Positions 1 to 8,635 of a stretch of 64,000 nucleotides of DNA are shown here, one piece after another. How positions within the stretch are numbered: the stretch's first letter is position 1; each line of letters opens with the position of its first letter. The notes beneath the pieces were generated by a model, which saw only the letters and a program-made list of their open reading frames with translations, had not been told where the DNA came from and made no database searches. Both the position numbers and the translations under genes were made by a program. Source of the stretch: Bin5 sp022821545 (GTDB lineage Bacteria > Chloroflexota > Anaerolineae > Caldilineales > Caldilineaceae); the NCBI GenBank assembly GCA_963664085.2, contig CAXXLO010000002.1, positions 1 to 64,000 on the forward strand, written 5' to 3'.

Positions 1-1
1 C

Positions 2-898
2 TTCGAGGCTCCGGCAGCCTCCGCCAATATTGAAGAGACCCGAGTCGCGCTTCTTTTGCATCTGGCAAGGCGGCTGGGCTGGCTGCGGCGCGCGGACGAC
101 GGGCGGGTTCGCCTCACAGGAAACCGGGTCTACGCCTTTCTGGAGCAACCGCGTTCCGAACAGCGTTTTTCCCTCTGGGAGGCTTGGCGTACCTCCTCGG
201 AGTGGAACGACCTGGTGCGCATTCCCGGCCTCGACTGTTCGATTGGCAATTGGCAGAACAATCCTCTGCAAACGCGTAAGGTTGTTCTGCAGCTCCTTGC
301 CCGTTTACAGCCCGGCGCCTGGTACAGTCAGACCGACGTCGTTAGCGCCGTCAAGGAGACGATTCCTGACTTTCAGCGCCCCACTGGCGACTACGATAGC
401 TGGTATATCCGTGTCGAAAATACGGATAATTTCCTGGGCGGTTTCGAGCACTGGGATCGGGTGGAGGGAGCGCTGCTGCGTTTCCTTCTGAACGGTCCCA
501 TATACTGGCTGTCAGCCGTCGATCTGGCGGAGCCCTCGGCGGGCGACGATCTGCTGTTTTCGCTGAGCGCCGGGGGAGCCCGCTGGTTGGGCCATGACGG
601 CGAGACGCCGAATGAGACGAGGCGGCGCCCCATCGTTGTCGAAGAAGACTTCACCGTTGAGCTGCCTGCAGACACGCCTTTAATGGATCGATTTCGCGTG
701 GAACGGTTCAGCAACTGGCAGGCCAGTTACCCCAACTATCTCTATCAGATCAACCAGCGCAGTTTGAACAGGGCCTCCGGTGAGGGCGTCCCGCCGGGCC
801 GCATTCTTGCCTTTCTCAATTCCCGGGCGCGTCATGTGCCGCAGCGGGTTGCAGCGGGGCTGCGGAAATTCGGCGAAAGGCATGCAGCCAGTTCGTAA
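2..898 (+). CDS. C-terminal part of a helicase-associated (XPB/Ssl2-like) protein, 5' end outside window
   Basis: The reading frame is open to the first bases of the window, so only the last ~298 residues are present and the true start lies upstream. The protein is rich in Trp and Arg with winged-helix-like stretches. The tail, which ends in a pattern of the type 'YQINQRSLNRA...ILAFLNSR...P..V..GLRKFG', resembles the C-terminus of the helicase-associated XPB/Ssl2-type domain (Helicase_C_3) known from Actinobacteria and Chloroflexota. In those families the domain accompanies a DEAD-type helicase or stands alone. No helicase motif is visible in the part seen here, so the enzymatic role cannot be confirmed. 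The assignment rests on pattern recall; the reading frame itself is secure. Confidence 0.55.
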   Translation, partial: FEAPAASANIEETRVALLLHLARRLGWLRRADDGRVRLTGNRVYAFLEQPRSEQRFSLWEAWRTSSEWNDLVRIPGLDCSIGNWQNNPLQTRKVVLQLLARLQPGAWYSQTDVVSAVKETIPDFQRPTGDYDSWYIRVENTDNFLGGFEHWDRVEGALLRFLLNGPIYWLSAVDLAEPSAGDDLLFSLSAGGARWLGHDGETPNETRRRPIVVEEDFTVELPADTPLMDRFRVERFSNWQASYPNYLYQINQRSLNRASGEGVPPGRILAFLNSRARHVPQRVAAGLRKFGERHAASS

Positions 899-1166
899 AT
901 TGGATCCTTTGCTTTCCTGAAACCATTTGGATTGCAGCGGATAAGAGTGGTAGTATAGCTTCTGCACAGAGCGCAGAGACGAGTCTGCAATAGTGCAGAC
1001 GGATTTCCTGAGGCAGTTGCGCTCAACCGGCTCCCCCATCGGCAACTCTTGCCCAGTATGCGAAAGCCGCGCGATATTGCTCTACTATCGCTAGTCTTGG
1101 GTGACTCTCGCGCGGCCGTCACCGTACGCCAAATCCACATAACTTGATAGTGAAAAGGAGAAGTCG
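899..1166. other. Intergenic region upstream of the first ABC importer
   Basis: This 268-bp gap precedes the binding-protein gene and should hold its promoter. I see a short inverted repeat (GTCTGCA, 983-989; TGCAGAC, 994-1000) without a following T-run, so it is not a convincing terminator. A Shine-Dalgarno AAAGGAG sits at 1154-1160, six bases before the ATG. No convincing -35/-10 pair stands out. Confidence 0.4.
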
Positions 1167-2939
1167 ATGATGGGAAGGCACATTTCAACCCTGCGAGTAA
1201 TTGCCGTTTTGCTGGCAATGGCATTCTTGCTGGCTGCCTGTCCAGCCGCGGCGCCGACCGGCGGCGAGAGCATGGCTGCTGATGAAGAGATGGCGGAAGA
1301 AGAGGCAATGGAGGAAGAGGGCAAGGTTCTGACCATTCTCTACTGGCAGGCCGCCTCTCTGCCCGGACCGTATCTGTCGGGTGGCACAAAGGACCAGGAC
1401 GCCGGCGCGGTCACGCTTGAGCCACTGGCCAACTACGACCCCGACGGCGCTTTAGTGCCCAAACTGGCCACCGAAATCCCGACAATAGAGAATGGCGGCA
1501 TCTCTGAAGACCTGATGTCGATCACCTGGACTTTGAAGGAAGGTCTCGCCTGGTCGGATGGCAGCGATGTGACCGCCGACGATGTGGTCTTTACCTGGCA
1601 GTACTGTATCGATGAAGCCACGGGCTGCACTGCCAGTGAAGCATTCCTCGGTATCGAGAGTGTGGAGGCGCTCGACGCCCGCACGATCGTGATCACCTTC
1701 GACTCTCCAACGCCCTATCCCTATAACGCGTTCGTCGGCGCGAATACGCCAATCATCAGCAGCGTTCAGTTCGCCGACTGCGTCGGAGCGGCCGCCCAGA
1801 CCTGCAACGAGCAGAACACTTTGCCGCTTGGTACGGGCCCCTACCGCATCATCGACTTCAAGGTGAACGATGTAGCCGTCTACGAACGAAACCCGCATTA
1901 CCACGGCGAACCGGCCTACTTTGACACGGTGATCTTCAAAGGCGGCGGCGATGCCGCGTCGGCGGCACGCGCCGTGCTGGAGACCGGGGAGGCCGACTAC
2001 GCCTGGAACCTGCAGGTCGAGCCCGACATTCTGCGTGATATGGAAGCAGCCGGACTTGGCGTCGTTGTGGCCGCTTTCGCCGGCAGTGTCGAGCGCATTC
2101 TGGTCAACCAGACCAATCCGGACTCTGCCTTGGGCGACGATCGGTCCGAGTATATGGATGGAGAAAACGCCCATCCATTCCTGACGTTCGCACCGATTCC
2201 GCAGGCGATGTCGATGGCGATTGACCGCAGCCTGATCTCGGAACAGCTCTACGGCTTTGCCGGACAGCCAACCTGTAACGTGATTCCTGCGCCCTTGCAC
2301 TACGCGTCAACGGCCAATGATGGTTGCCTGACCCAGGACATTGACGGAGCCAACGCGCTGCTGGACGAAAATGACGTCGTCGATAGCGACGGTGACGGTA
2401 TCCGCGAATACAACGGCATGCCGCTCAAGGTCTCCTACCAGACCTCCACAAATTCGGTACGCCAGAAAACGCAGGCCCTGATCCGCCAGTGGTGGAGCCA
2501 GATCGGCATCGAGACCGAACTGATCAACCACGATGCCAGCGTCTTCTTCGGCGGCGACCCGAATAGCCCCGACACGTACCAGAAGTTCTACACGGACCTA
2601 CAGATGTACACCACCGGTCCCAGCATCGACCCGCAGCAGCATCTCTCAAACTGGGTTTGCAGCCAGATCCCGATGCGCGAGAACGTGTGGGGCGGCGGCA
2701 ACATCTTCCGCGGTTGCAATACTGAATACGACGCGCTCTTTGAGCAGCTGACGCAGACCCCGGTCGGCGCGGAGCGCGAGGCGCTGGTCAAGCAGCTCAA
2801 TGACATCAACGTGCAGAGCTCTTACCAGATCCCTCTGGTCAATCGTGGTGGCGTCTCCGCCCATCTGAACACTCTGAAGGGCGTCAACATCAACGATTGG
2901 GACAGTGAAATGTGGAATATCGCCGAATGGCACCGTTAG
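1167..2939 (+). CDS. ABC transporter substrate-binding lipoprotein, family 5 (peptide/opine/nickel type)
   Basis: A 590-residue extracellular solute-binding protein of family 5 (DppA/OppA type). The N-terminus has a positively charged start, a hydrophobic stretch and a lipobox ending LLAAC at about residues 21-25, so it should be lipid-anchored outside the membrane. An acidic Glu/Ala-rich linker follows, typical of Gram-positive and Chloroflexota lipoproteins. The family signature is seen in the 'LKEGLAWSDGSDVTADDVVFTW' type region. The start is the first of two adjacent ATGs after an AAAGGAG ribosome site. Two permease genes follow, but no ATPase gene is present. An intrinsic terminator-like hairpin immediately downstream suggests the binding protein is made in excess over the permeases. 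The ligand cannot be deduced; oligopeptides are the default. Confidence 0.93.
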   Translation: MMGRHISTLRVIAVLLAMAFLLAACPAAAPTGGESMAADEEMAEEEAMEEEGKVLTILYWQAASLPGPYLSGGTKDQDAGAVTLEPLANYDPDGALVPKLATEIPTIENGGISEDLMSITWTLKEGLAWSDGSDVTADDVVFTWQYCIDEATGCTASEAFLGIESVEALDARTIVITFDSPTPYPYNAFVGANTPIISSVQFADCVGAAAQTCNEQNTLPLGTGPYRIIDFKVNDVAVYERNPHYHGEPAYFDTVIFKGGGDAASAARAVLETGEADYAWNLQVEPDILRDMEAAGLGVVVAAFAGSVERILVNQTNPDSALGDDRSEYMDGENAHPFLTFAPIPQAMSMAIDRSLISEQLYGFAGQPTCNVIPAPLHYASTANDGCLTQDIDGANALLDENDVVDSDGDGIREYNGMPLKVSYQTSTNSVRQKTQALIRQWWSQIGIETELINHDASVFFGGDPNSPDTYQKFYTDLQMYTTGPSIDPQQHLSNWVCSQIPMRENVWGGGNIFRGCNTEYDALFEQLTQTPVGAEREALVKQLNDINVQSSYQIPLVNRGGVSAHLNTLKGVNINDWDSEMWNIAEWHR

Positions 2940-2952
2940 TCTGAACCCGGAA

Positions 2953-2982
2953 GGGAGGAGAGATTCTCTCTCCTCCCTTTTT
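2953..2982 (+). terminator. Intrinsic terminator/attenuator between binding protein and permease
   Basis: A perfect 10-bp stem (GGGAGGAGAG at 2953-2962, CTCTCCTCCC at 2968-2977) with a five-base loop is followed by five T residues. It lies 13 bases after the stop codon of the binding protein and 20 bases before the permease start. This is the classic place for partial termination in an importer operon. Confidence 0.85.
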
Positions 2983-3002
2983 CTCACTCCCCATTTCACG
3001 CC

Positions 3003-4019
3003 GTGGGCCAATATCTCGTCCGGCGCCTTCTTACAATCATACCGACCCTCATCGCCATTAGCTTTGTGATCTTTGCGGTGTTGGATCTCGCGCCCGGCGA
3101 TCCGACCAGTCAACTGCCGGAGACGATTCGACCTGAGATTCGCCAGCAGATTCGCAAGGCGATGGGACTGGATGAACCATTTCCGGTCAAGTATGGCCTG
3201 TGGATGCGCCAGTTCTTCGTCAATGAGCCGCTGTCTCTGCTTGAGAACGCCTTCGATATTCAGATCGGGGATGGGGAGAAACGGTTACGGGTTACCTCCT
3301 GGGGCAGTCGCGGCGTTCCCGTGATGGATATGATTATGGAGCGAATGCCGCAAACGCTCTGGGTTGTGGGGCTGGCTTATATTGTCGCGATTGCGATCGC
3401 GGTACCCATCGGCGTCGTCTCTGCAATTCGACAGTACTCGATCTTCGATCAGGTTGGGACCTTTATTTCGCTTATCGGCTATTCGATCCCGACCTTCTTC
3501 ACCGGTCTGCTGATGATTCTGCTGTTCAGCGTGAAACTTAAATGGTTTCCCATGATCTATGACACCAATCTTCAGATCGTAGATTGGCGCAGCTTTGTCG
3601 AACAGCTGAGACAGAGCGCCATGCCGGTGGCCGTTCTCGGTTTTTTCCAGGCGGCGATTCTGGCCCGCTTTACGCGCTCGTCAATGCTCGACAACATTCC
3701 CATGGACTACGTTCGCACCGCGACGGCCAAAGGTTTTCGCGAAAGATACGTCGTAATTCGCCACATTCTGCGCAACAGCCTGATCCCTGTTGTCACCCTC
3801 ATCGCCCTGGGCATTCCGGCCATCTTCAGCGGCGCCATCATCACTGAACAGATTTTTCGCGTAAACGGTTTAGGGGCCCTCCTGATCGGCGCGATTCAAC
3901 TGAACGACATTCCTTTGGTGCAAACCGTCACCTTTATTTTTGCCTTTCTTATCGTGGTTTTCAATCTCATTGCCGATGTCATCTACGGCATACTCGACCC
4001 GCGTATCCGGTACAGCTAG
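3003..4019 (+). CDS. ABC transporter permease, DppB/OppB type
   Basis: A 338-residue inner-membrane permease. The start MGQYLVRRLLTIIPTLIAIS is the standard N-terminal helix of DppB-type subunits, and the EAA-loop region is present near 'DYVRTATAKGFRERYVV' (about residues 236-252). It ends with the family's typical 'DVIYGILDPRIRYS'. The start codon is GTG; no strong ribosome site precedes it, but the N-terminal match fixes the start. It forms the channel with the DppC-type subunit encoded next. The ATP-binding subunits must be supplied from elsewhere, since none occurs in the window. Confidence 0.93.
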   Translation: MGQYLVRRLLTIIPTLIAISFVIFAVLDLAPGDPTSQLPETIRPEIRQQIRKAMGLDEPFPVKYGLWMRQFFVNEPLSLLENAFDIQIGDGEKRLRVTSWGSRGVPVMDMIMERMPQTLWVVGLAYIVAIAIAVPIGVVSAIRQYSIFDQVGTFISLIGYSIPTFFTGLLMILLFSVKLKWFPMIYDTNLQIVDWRSFVEQLRQSAMPVAVLGFFQAAILARFTRSSMLDNIPMDYVRTATAKGFRERYVVIRHILRNSLIPVVTLIALGIPAIFSGAIITEQIFRVNGLGALLIGAIQLNDIPLVQTVTFIFAFLIVVFNLIADVIYGILDPRIRYS

Positions 4020-4087
4020 AGCGCAATGGCCAATTGTCACTGGGCTATCAGGCCAGTCGCCGCGAACTGCTGGCCGCAGGACTAAAT

Positions 4088-5035
4088 ATGGCCGTAGGCA
4101 CGGAAACGGCATCCGCTGAGAGCCTCTCTTCAGAACTCCCGCAACGCCAGCATCGTACCTTGTGGGGGGACGTATGGCTGCGCTTTCGCCGCCACAATCT
4201 GGCAAACGTCGGCGTGGTCGTTCTTGTCTTACTGGTGATAGGCGTCCTCGCCGGTCCTCTCATCTACACAGTAGACCCGGAATACAGCTTCATCGTCGAT
4301 GACATTGACTCGATCAATCAACCCCCTTCGGTGAACTACCCACTGGGCACCGACGACCTGGGGCGGGACACGCTGGCGCGCAACCTGTTCGGCGGGCGCA
4401 TCTCGCTGGCTGTCGGCGTCGTTGCCATGTTCGTCTCCATCACCTTTGGCACGCTGGTCGGCGTGCTTTCCGGCTTTTTCCGCCGCCTGGACAATCCGCT
4501 CATGCGCTTCACCGACCTGATGCTGGCTTTACCCAGCCTGCCATTGCTGCTGGTCATCATCATGCTGTTTCGTGATTCGCTGAAGGCGTTGCTGGGCCCG
4601 GAACTGGGCATTTTCCTGCTCGTGGTGCTCGTTATAGGCATTCTGGGTTGGATGCCTACGGCCCGGGTCGTGCGGGGATCGGTGCTGTCTATCAAGGAGA
4701 AGGAGTTCGTCGAGGCTGCGGTCAGCGTCGGGACGCGTGAACCTGCGATCCTGCGGCAACACATCCTGCCCAACGTACTGAGCCCGATCATCGTCTCTGC
4801 AACGCTGGGGGTGGCCGCGGCGATACTGACCGAGTCGGCGCTTTCTTTCCTGGGTCTGGGTTTTCCTTCCAACGTGCCTACTTGGGGACGGCTGCTCTTT
4901 GAGAACAAGGATTTCATCACCCAGAATCCGTGGCTCGTCATCTGGCCCGGCATGTTCATTTCCCTCACGATTCTCAGCATTAACTTCATCGGCGACGGCC
5001 TACGCGACGCGCTCGATCCCCGCCAGCGCCGTTAG
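4088..5035 (+). CDS. ABC transporter permease, DppC/OppC type
   Basis: A membrane permease of about 315 residues, partner of the preceding DppB-type subunit. The pattern 'HPLGTDDLGRDTLARNLFGG' (here with NYPLGTDD) and the EAA loop near 'EFVEAAVSVG' identify the OppC/DppC family, and 'DGLRDALDPRQRR' is the usual C-terminus. The frame is open from a TTG at 4034, but the ATG at 4088 is preferred because the extra 18 residues are not family-like and the ATG follows a purine-rich GCAGGA. It has a ~45-residue hydrophilic N-terminal tail before the first membrane helix, common in this family. The gene ends 56 bp from the convergent sodX. Confidence 0.92.
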   Translation: MAVGTETASAESLSSELPQRQHRTLWGDVWLRFRRHNLANVGVVVLVLLVIGVLAGPLIYTVDPEYSFIVDDIDSINQPPSVNYPLGTDDLGRDTLARNLFGGRISLAVGVVAMFVSITFGTLVGVLSGFFRRLDNPLMRFTDLMLALPSLPLLLVIIMLFRDSLKALLGPELGIFLLVVLVIGILGWMPTARVVRGSVLSIKEKEFVEAAVSVGTREPAILRQHILPNVLSPIIVSATLGVAAAILTESALSFLGLGFPSNVPTWGRLLFENKDFITQNPWLVIWPGMFISLTILSINFIGDGLRDALDPRQRR

Positions 5036-5091
5036 GACCCAAGCCGGAACCAGAAGAGGGCGGCATCCTCGTGCCGCTCCATGCCCTGCAC

Positions 5092-5472
5092 CTACCGGCG
5101 CAGGCAGCTGACTACCCTTCCCAGAACGAGGTCCAGCGCGACCGGCCCGAAAGTGCGACTGTCAGCGCCGGCCGCGACGTTGTCGCTGGCAAGTATGAGC
5201 ACGGTGCCTGTGGCGTTGCTTTCAGTACGGCTCTCGATAACCGCCGCGACGCGCTTGACGATTTGCAGCTCGGTGTGGCGGGGATGCCGCGCGACGACAA
5301 TCTCATCCGCCCGCGGGCTTCGCGAGCGGTATGCGCGTTGATCCAGCATCACCACGGCGCCGGGCGAAAGAGTCGGCGTCATCGAGTCCCCTGTCACGCG
5401 AAAAAGTCGACGCCTGCCGACCAGCCACAGCGCCATTTCGCGCCAGCCGCTGCGGGGCACTTCCCTTTCCAT
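5092..5472 (-). CDS. sodX: Nickel-type superoxide dismutase maturation protease (S26 family)
   Basis: A small (126-residue) S26 signal-peptidase-like serine protease. The nucleophile Ser30 lies in 'GDSMTPTLSPGA' and the general base is Lys73 in 'QIVKRV'; the 'ASDN' motif near residue 95 completes the fold. This is the composition of SodX, the dedicated protease thought to remove the pro-sequence of NiSOD so that the N-terminal His can ligate nickel. It lies directly downstream of sodN on the same strand. There is no N-terminal membrane anchor, fitting a cytoplasmic or membrane-peripheral role. The frame extends to a TTG at 5484, but the ATG at 5472 has a GGGGA site five bases upstream. Confidence 0.92.
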   Translation of the reverse strand: MEREVPRSGWREMALWLVGRRRLFRVTGDSMTPTLSPGAVVMLDQRAYRSRSPRADEIVVARHPRHTELQIVKRVAAVIESRTESNATGTVLILASDNVAAGADSRTFGPVALDLVLGRVVSCLRR

Positions 5473-5492
5473 CTCCGTCCCCAAAAGAGAGA

Positions 5493-5514
5493 CCGGATCC
5501 TGTTGTGGATCCGG
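5493..5514 (-). terminator. Hairpin between sodN and sodX
   Basis: A perfect 8-bp inverted repeat (CCGGATCC, six-base loop, GGATCCGG) lies between the sodN stop and the sodX start. On the transcribed (minus) strand it is followed by the pyrimidine-rich TCTCTCTTTT. It probably terminates part of the transcripts, so that the abundant dismutase exceeds its protease, or protects the sodN 3' end. Confidence 0.65.
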
Positions 5515-5579
5515 CCTTTGTCTTTCAAATTACGTTGTGATCGGTCTACTGGGGTAGACCGGTTCCGGCGTGCCAGGGA

Positions 5580-6032
5580 TCAGGTGGCCACGTAGTAAGC
5601 TACGTCTCGCCCCTTGGTGGCCCAGTAGACGTTGTGGATGTCCTCAATCGCGGCCATCAGGTCGTTGGCTGCATCGACGTCGACGCCCTGCTTTACGGCC
5701 GAGCAGAGCTTGGCGGCATTCCAGAACTTTTCGTGCAGGTCCGGATATTCGTCGAGGTGCTCCGGCTTGAAGTAGTCTGTCCAGAGGATGAGCAACTCCT
5801 CCTTGGCCAGATGCGCCTGCTGTTCCTTGATGGCAACGAAGCGGCCATAGGTGTTGTGATCGGCGGAATCTGCCGGACCGAGGTCGATGATCTTCTTGGT
5901 CATCGACAGCGCCGCTTCGGCGGCGATGCGTGCTGAGGCCGGGTCATAGACGCCGCAGGGGCCGTCACAGTGGGCGCTGACGGTCTCAACCGCGGTCTTG
6001 GCGATTAGCTGGGCAATGGCTTCCTGAAACAT
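5580..6032 (-). CDS. sodN: Nickel superoxide dismutase
   Basis: A 150-residue NiSOD precursor that dismutates superoxide to oxygen and hydrogen peroxide in the cytoplasm. The nickel hook HCDGPCGVYDP is intact at residues 21-31; His21, Cys22 and Cys26 are the known nickel ligands after the 20-residue pro-sequence is removed. The mature chain would be 130 residues, longer than the ~117 of Streptomyces and cyanobacterial enzymes. A good ribosome site (AAAGGA) precedes the ATG. It is transcribed ahead of sodX, its processing protease. A perfect 14-bp palindrome lies ~80 bp upstream and may be an operator. Confidence 0.97.
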   Translation of the reverse strand: MFQEAIAQLIAKTAVETVSAHCDGPCGVYDPASARIAAEAALSMTKKIIDLGPADSADHNTYGRFVAIKEQQAHLAKEELLILWTDYFKPEHLDEYPDLHEKFWNAAKLCSAVKQGVDVDAANDLMAAIEDIHNVYWATKGRDVAYYVAT

Positions 6033-6112
6033 GTGGAATCCTTTCGATGTTCGTGGAGGTCAGAAACTGTAGTTCACACTGAGTTCCTACTGCAACTCTT
6101 AACCCGCTTGAT

Positions 6113-6126
6113 GGTCATATATGACC
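6113..6126. promoter_or_regulatory. Perfect palindrome upstream of sodN
   Basis: GGTCATATATGACC is a perfect 14-bp palindrome, 81-94 bp upstream of the sodN start codon. It sits in the 200-bp gap between the GNAT gene and sodN. It has the size and symmetry of a dimeric repressor site and could link sodN to a metal or redox regulator. No second copy was noticed in the window. Confidence 0.45.
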
Positions 6127-6235
6127 GCCGTGCGCCTGGCGCGGTGCCGGCCGGAGATCATGGCGATAACGAGAACTACTCAAATCACGGTGTCGGACAG
6201 TTCTCTATCCTTACAAGCAATGAAGTATACCGAAA

Positions 6236-7114
6236 TCAGGGGAATGAGTCAATAGCTTGCCGCAACTCGAAGATATAGTGCCACTCGTTTTCGATCAGTG
6301 TGCAACCCGTCAGCGCGTAGCCGGCGGCCAGGCAGCTCTCGGCGGCCTGGCGCACGAAGAAGCGCCAATCAAAGAGCAGCGTGCCTCCGGCGCGGCGCAG
6401 ATCGTCGACGTTGTCCGGCAGGGGAAGTGCGTAGGGGCGGCCATCCGGAGAGGGCGGATGGCCGTGGGGGGCCCGCGGCCGGCCGTTGCCGGGGGAACGG
6501 GTACGTGCGCGCTGTAGAGACCCTGTCGGCCATTCCGGGGTCTGGCGGTCGGCGCTGATGGCATTTCGTACGCGCGGGCTATCCAGATACCAATCCACTT
6601 GAAACCGGTCGGTCGGCATACCGGCGTTGAGGCTGTCCGTCATTTCGCCATAGACGTTGCGCAGATAGGTGGTGCTGATGCCGCCGAGACGGCTGACATT
6701 CAGGCGGCCGTTTACTCTCTGCAACGGATCAAAGGTCCACGTCACCCAGTCGGTCCAACCTTGGCGCAGCAACTCCTCCCTTTGGGACAGCTTCAGGCGC
6801 AGCCCGATGCCGCGGCCGTGCCATGCGGGCAGGACGCCCATGATATGGCTGCAGAACTTCAGCTTTCGCTCGCCGGCGCTGCCATAACCGAATGCCGGCC
6901 AGCCGAAGGAAAAGCCGATCATCCCTTCCGTGTCCTCCGCGCCCCGTTCGACAAATGCGGCTTGCAGCAGACCGCCGCTCTTGGTCTGCGTGACCAGCAC
7001 GTGGATCGACATCGTGTCGCCATGGCCGCCGCCCCAGACAAGATCCTGGACCACCTGCACGCGACGACAGTCTTCAACTGATGTGAGGGTGCGGATCTCG
7101 ATTGAATCGCTCAT
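6236..7114 (-). CDS. GNAT-superfamily acetyltransferase-like protein (COG3375 type)
   Basis: A 292-residue protein whose first ~170 residues match the predicted GNAT group COG3375. The acetyl-CoA-binding segment is seen as 'SHIMGVLPAWHGRGIGLRLK' (about residues 88-107), with the R/Q-x-x-G-x-G/A pattern as HGRGIG. The region 'WTFDPLQRVNGRLNVSRLGG' is characteristic of that group. A proline- and arginine-rich stretch (about residues 190-235) links to a C-terminal part of unknown role. The substrate is not known for this group. It stands alone, upstream of sodN on the same strand, with a 200-bp gap that makes co-transcription uncertain. Confidence 0.8.
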   Translation of the reverse strand: MSDSIEIRTLTSVEDCRRVQVVQDLVWGGGHGDTMSIHVLVTQTKSGGLLQAAFVERGAEDTEGMIGFSFGWPAFGYGSAGERKLKFCSHIMGVLPAWHGRGIGLRLKLSQREELLRQGWTDWVTWTFDPLQRVNGRLNVSRLGGISTTYLRNVYGEMTDSLNAGMPTDRFQVDWYLDSPRVRNAISADRQTPEWPTGSLQRARTRSPGNGRPRAPHGHPPSPDGRPYALPLPDNVDDLRRAGGTLLFDWRFFVRQAAESCLAAGYALTGCTLIENEWHYIFELRQAIDSFP

Positions 7115-7183
7115 CTGTCCAAAATCTCACTTTCTGTTGAGGCGAATTGCGGCATGCTTCTGCCGTTTCCTTGCCGCATCCAC

Positions 7184-8635
7184 TTACTTTCTGTCAAAGC
7201 GTGCGACAAGAGTCGAACCGGGCTGATGGGGTTGAAGATCGACCGGCTGCACGGCTGCGAGACGGTATCCCTCTTCGTCCAGGGCGGCCAGCGCCCGCGC
7301 CAGGCGCCCCGGTTCTTCGGTAATGAGCGCGCATCGCCGGATGCGCATGCGGGTGAGCAGGGAAAACAGTTCCGGCTCAATGTGGCCGCCGGGAGGCGCG
7401 AGCAGTGCGGCATCAAAATGGTACTGGCCGCGGCGCAGTTTCCGGATCGTGGGCAGCATCTCCCCGTGCCAGGCGTCGGCATTGTCGAGCCTTTCCAGAT
7501 TGACGCGCAACGCGGCGGCAGGCAACTCAGCTTCTTCAACGGCGACGACAGTGCCGACCTTTTCGGACAAGACGGCGGAGCGGCCGCCGATGCCGGCCCA
7601 CAGTTCGAGAATATGCTCGAACGTCTTAAGTTCAAGCATCTCTGCCGCCACGGCAGACAGGACTTCATCGGCCAGCAGATGGCTGTCGCGGGCGCCGTTG
7701 CCAAGTGGAGGATAGGCGGTGAGCTGATGCCCTTCCACTTGCAAGCCGTAACGCCAGTCGCCGATGAGCAATTCCAACGAAGGTTCATCGGATTCGTGGA
7801 GGAAGAAGACGTTTGCCGGCAGGCCCAGTTCCAGGCTGGGCGGATTGTCGCTATCGCTGTGCAGAATGAGAATGCCTTTTGCCGACTCGCTCAGGGGGCC
7901 GGCCGTACCGCCTACGGCAAGCGTGACGCGCTTGACGGGGAGAGTTTCGGATTGCCGAGCGAGCTCATCTTCTTCTGCGCCCGCCGCGTCGTCTCGATCG
8001 TTTCGGAATCCTGCAAACAGTTCGGCCAGTTGTGGGTGGTGGAGAATACAGGCATCAACGGTTATCGGTTCCCGGTCGCGACCGGCAAGTGTGAGTTGTT
8101 GGGACTGTGACAGGTCGAATCGCATCCGCGTGAGGAATCCGAAGTCGAGCACGGCCGGCGCGGCAGAGGACAGATCGTCTGCGTTTGCGCCAAGGGCGAT
8201 GACGTCCGCGACCAGGCTTTCGGCGATTTGCCTGCTCTTCTGGCGTGTTGCGCCAGGGCGTGCCTCGCGAGCCAGAATGTTGACGATAATTTCTCGCTTC
8301 ATCGCTAACTGGCGTTCGTAGTCGATATGCTGCCAGAGACAACCGGCGCAACCGGCGCGGCGCCACGACAGGTTCAGAAGTTGTCCTTCGGCGGTTGTCA
8401 CAGGATGTCGGAGCCCGAAGTGCGGACAAGGCGCCTGCACGCGATCCGGGCTGGTCTTCACTATCTTGCGAAGAACGCCCCGTAGCAGGCGATTCGACTC
8501 AGCCGTGATGTCGACTTCAACCGTTTCTCCCGGGATAGCGTCGGCGACGAAAACTGCCCGGCCTTCCTCGTCGCGACCAACGGCTTCGCCCGTTTCGGCC
8601 ACGTGCGTCAGTTCGATCGTCAGAATCGAGTTCAT
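7184..8635 (-). CDS. RlmD/RumA-like TRAM-domain RNA methyltransferase homologue, catalytic Cys missing
   Basis: A 483-residue protein with an N-terminal TRAM domain (residues ~1-60), the Fe-S-type cysteines (PCPHF near 70; CAGC near 96) and a Rossmann-type SAM site ('LELWAGIGG'). These place it with the 23S rRNA uracil-C5 methyltransferases RlmD/RlmCD. The C-terminal catalytic region is degenerate. The expected 'DPPRxG' reads 'APPGGH' (about 413-418), and the 'SCNP' loop that holds the nucleophilic cysteine reads 'ITEEPG' (about 438-443), with Glu in place of Cys. The following 'LARAL..L...GY' pattern is conserved, so the alignment is clear. It may be a binding-only or redirected paralogue. 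No frameshift is seen. Confidence 0.85.
   Translation of the reverse strand: MNSILTIELTHVAETGEAVGRDEEGRAVFVADAIPGETVEVDITAESNRLLRGVLRKIVKTSPDRVQAPCPHFGLRHPVTTAEGQLLNLSWRRAGCAGCLWQHIDYERQLAMKREIIVNILAREARPGATRQKSRQIAESLVADVIALGANADDLSSAAPAVLDFGFLTRMRFDLSQSQQLTLAGRDREPITVDACILHHPQLAELFAGFRNDRDDAAGAEEDELARQSETLPVKRVTLAVGGTAGPLSESAKGILILHSDSDNPPSLELGLPANVFFLHESDEPSLELLIGDWRYGLQVEGHQLTAYPPLGNGARDSHLLADEVLSAVAAEMLELKTFEHILELWAGIGGRSAVLSEKVGTVVAVEEAELPAAALRVNLERLDNADAWHGEMLPTIRKLRRGQYHFDAALLAPPGGHIEPELFSLLTRMRIRRCALITEEPGRLARALAALDEEGYRLAAVQPVDLQPHQPGSTLVARFDRK

Noticed and set aside
983..1000. Hairpin as a terminator of the first, partial gene
   Set aside because: The stem is only 7 bp and no T-run follows on either strand.
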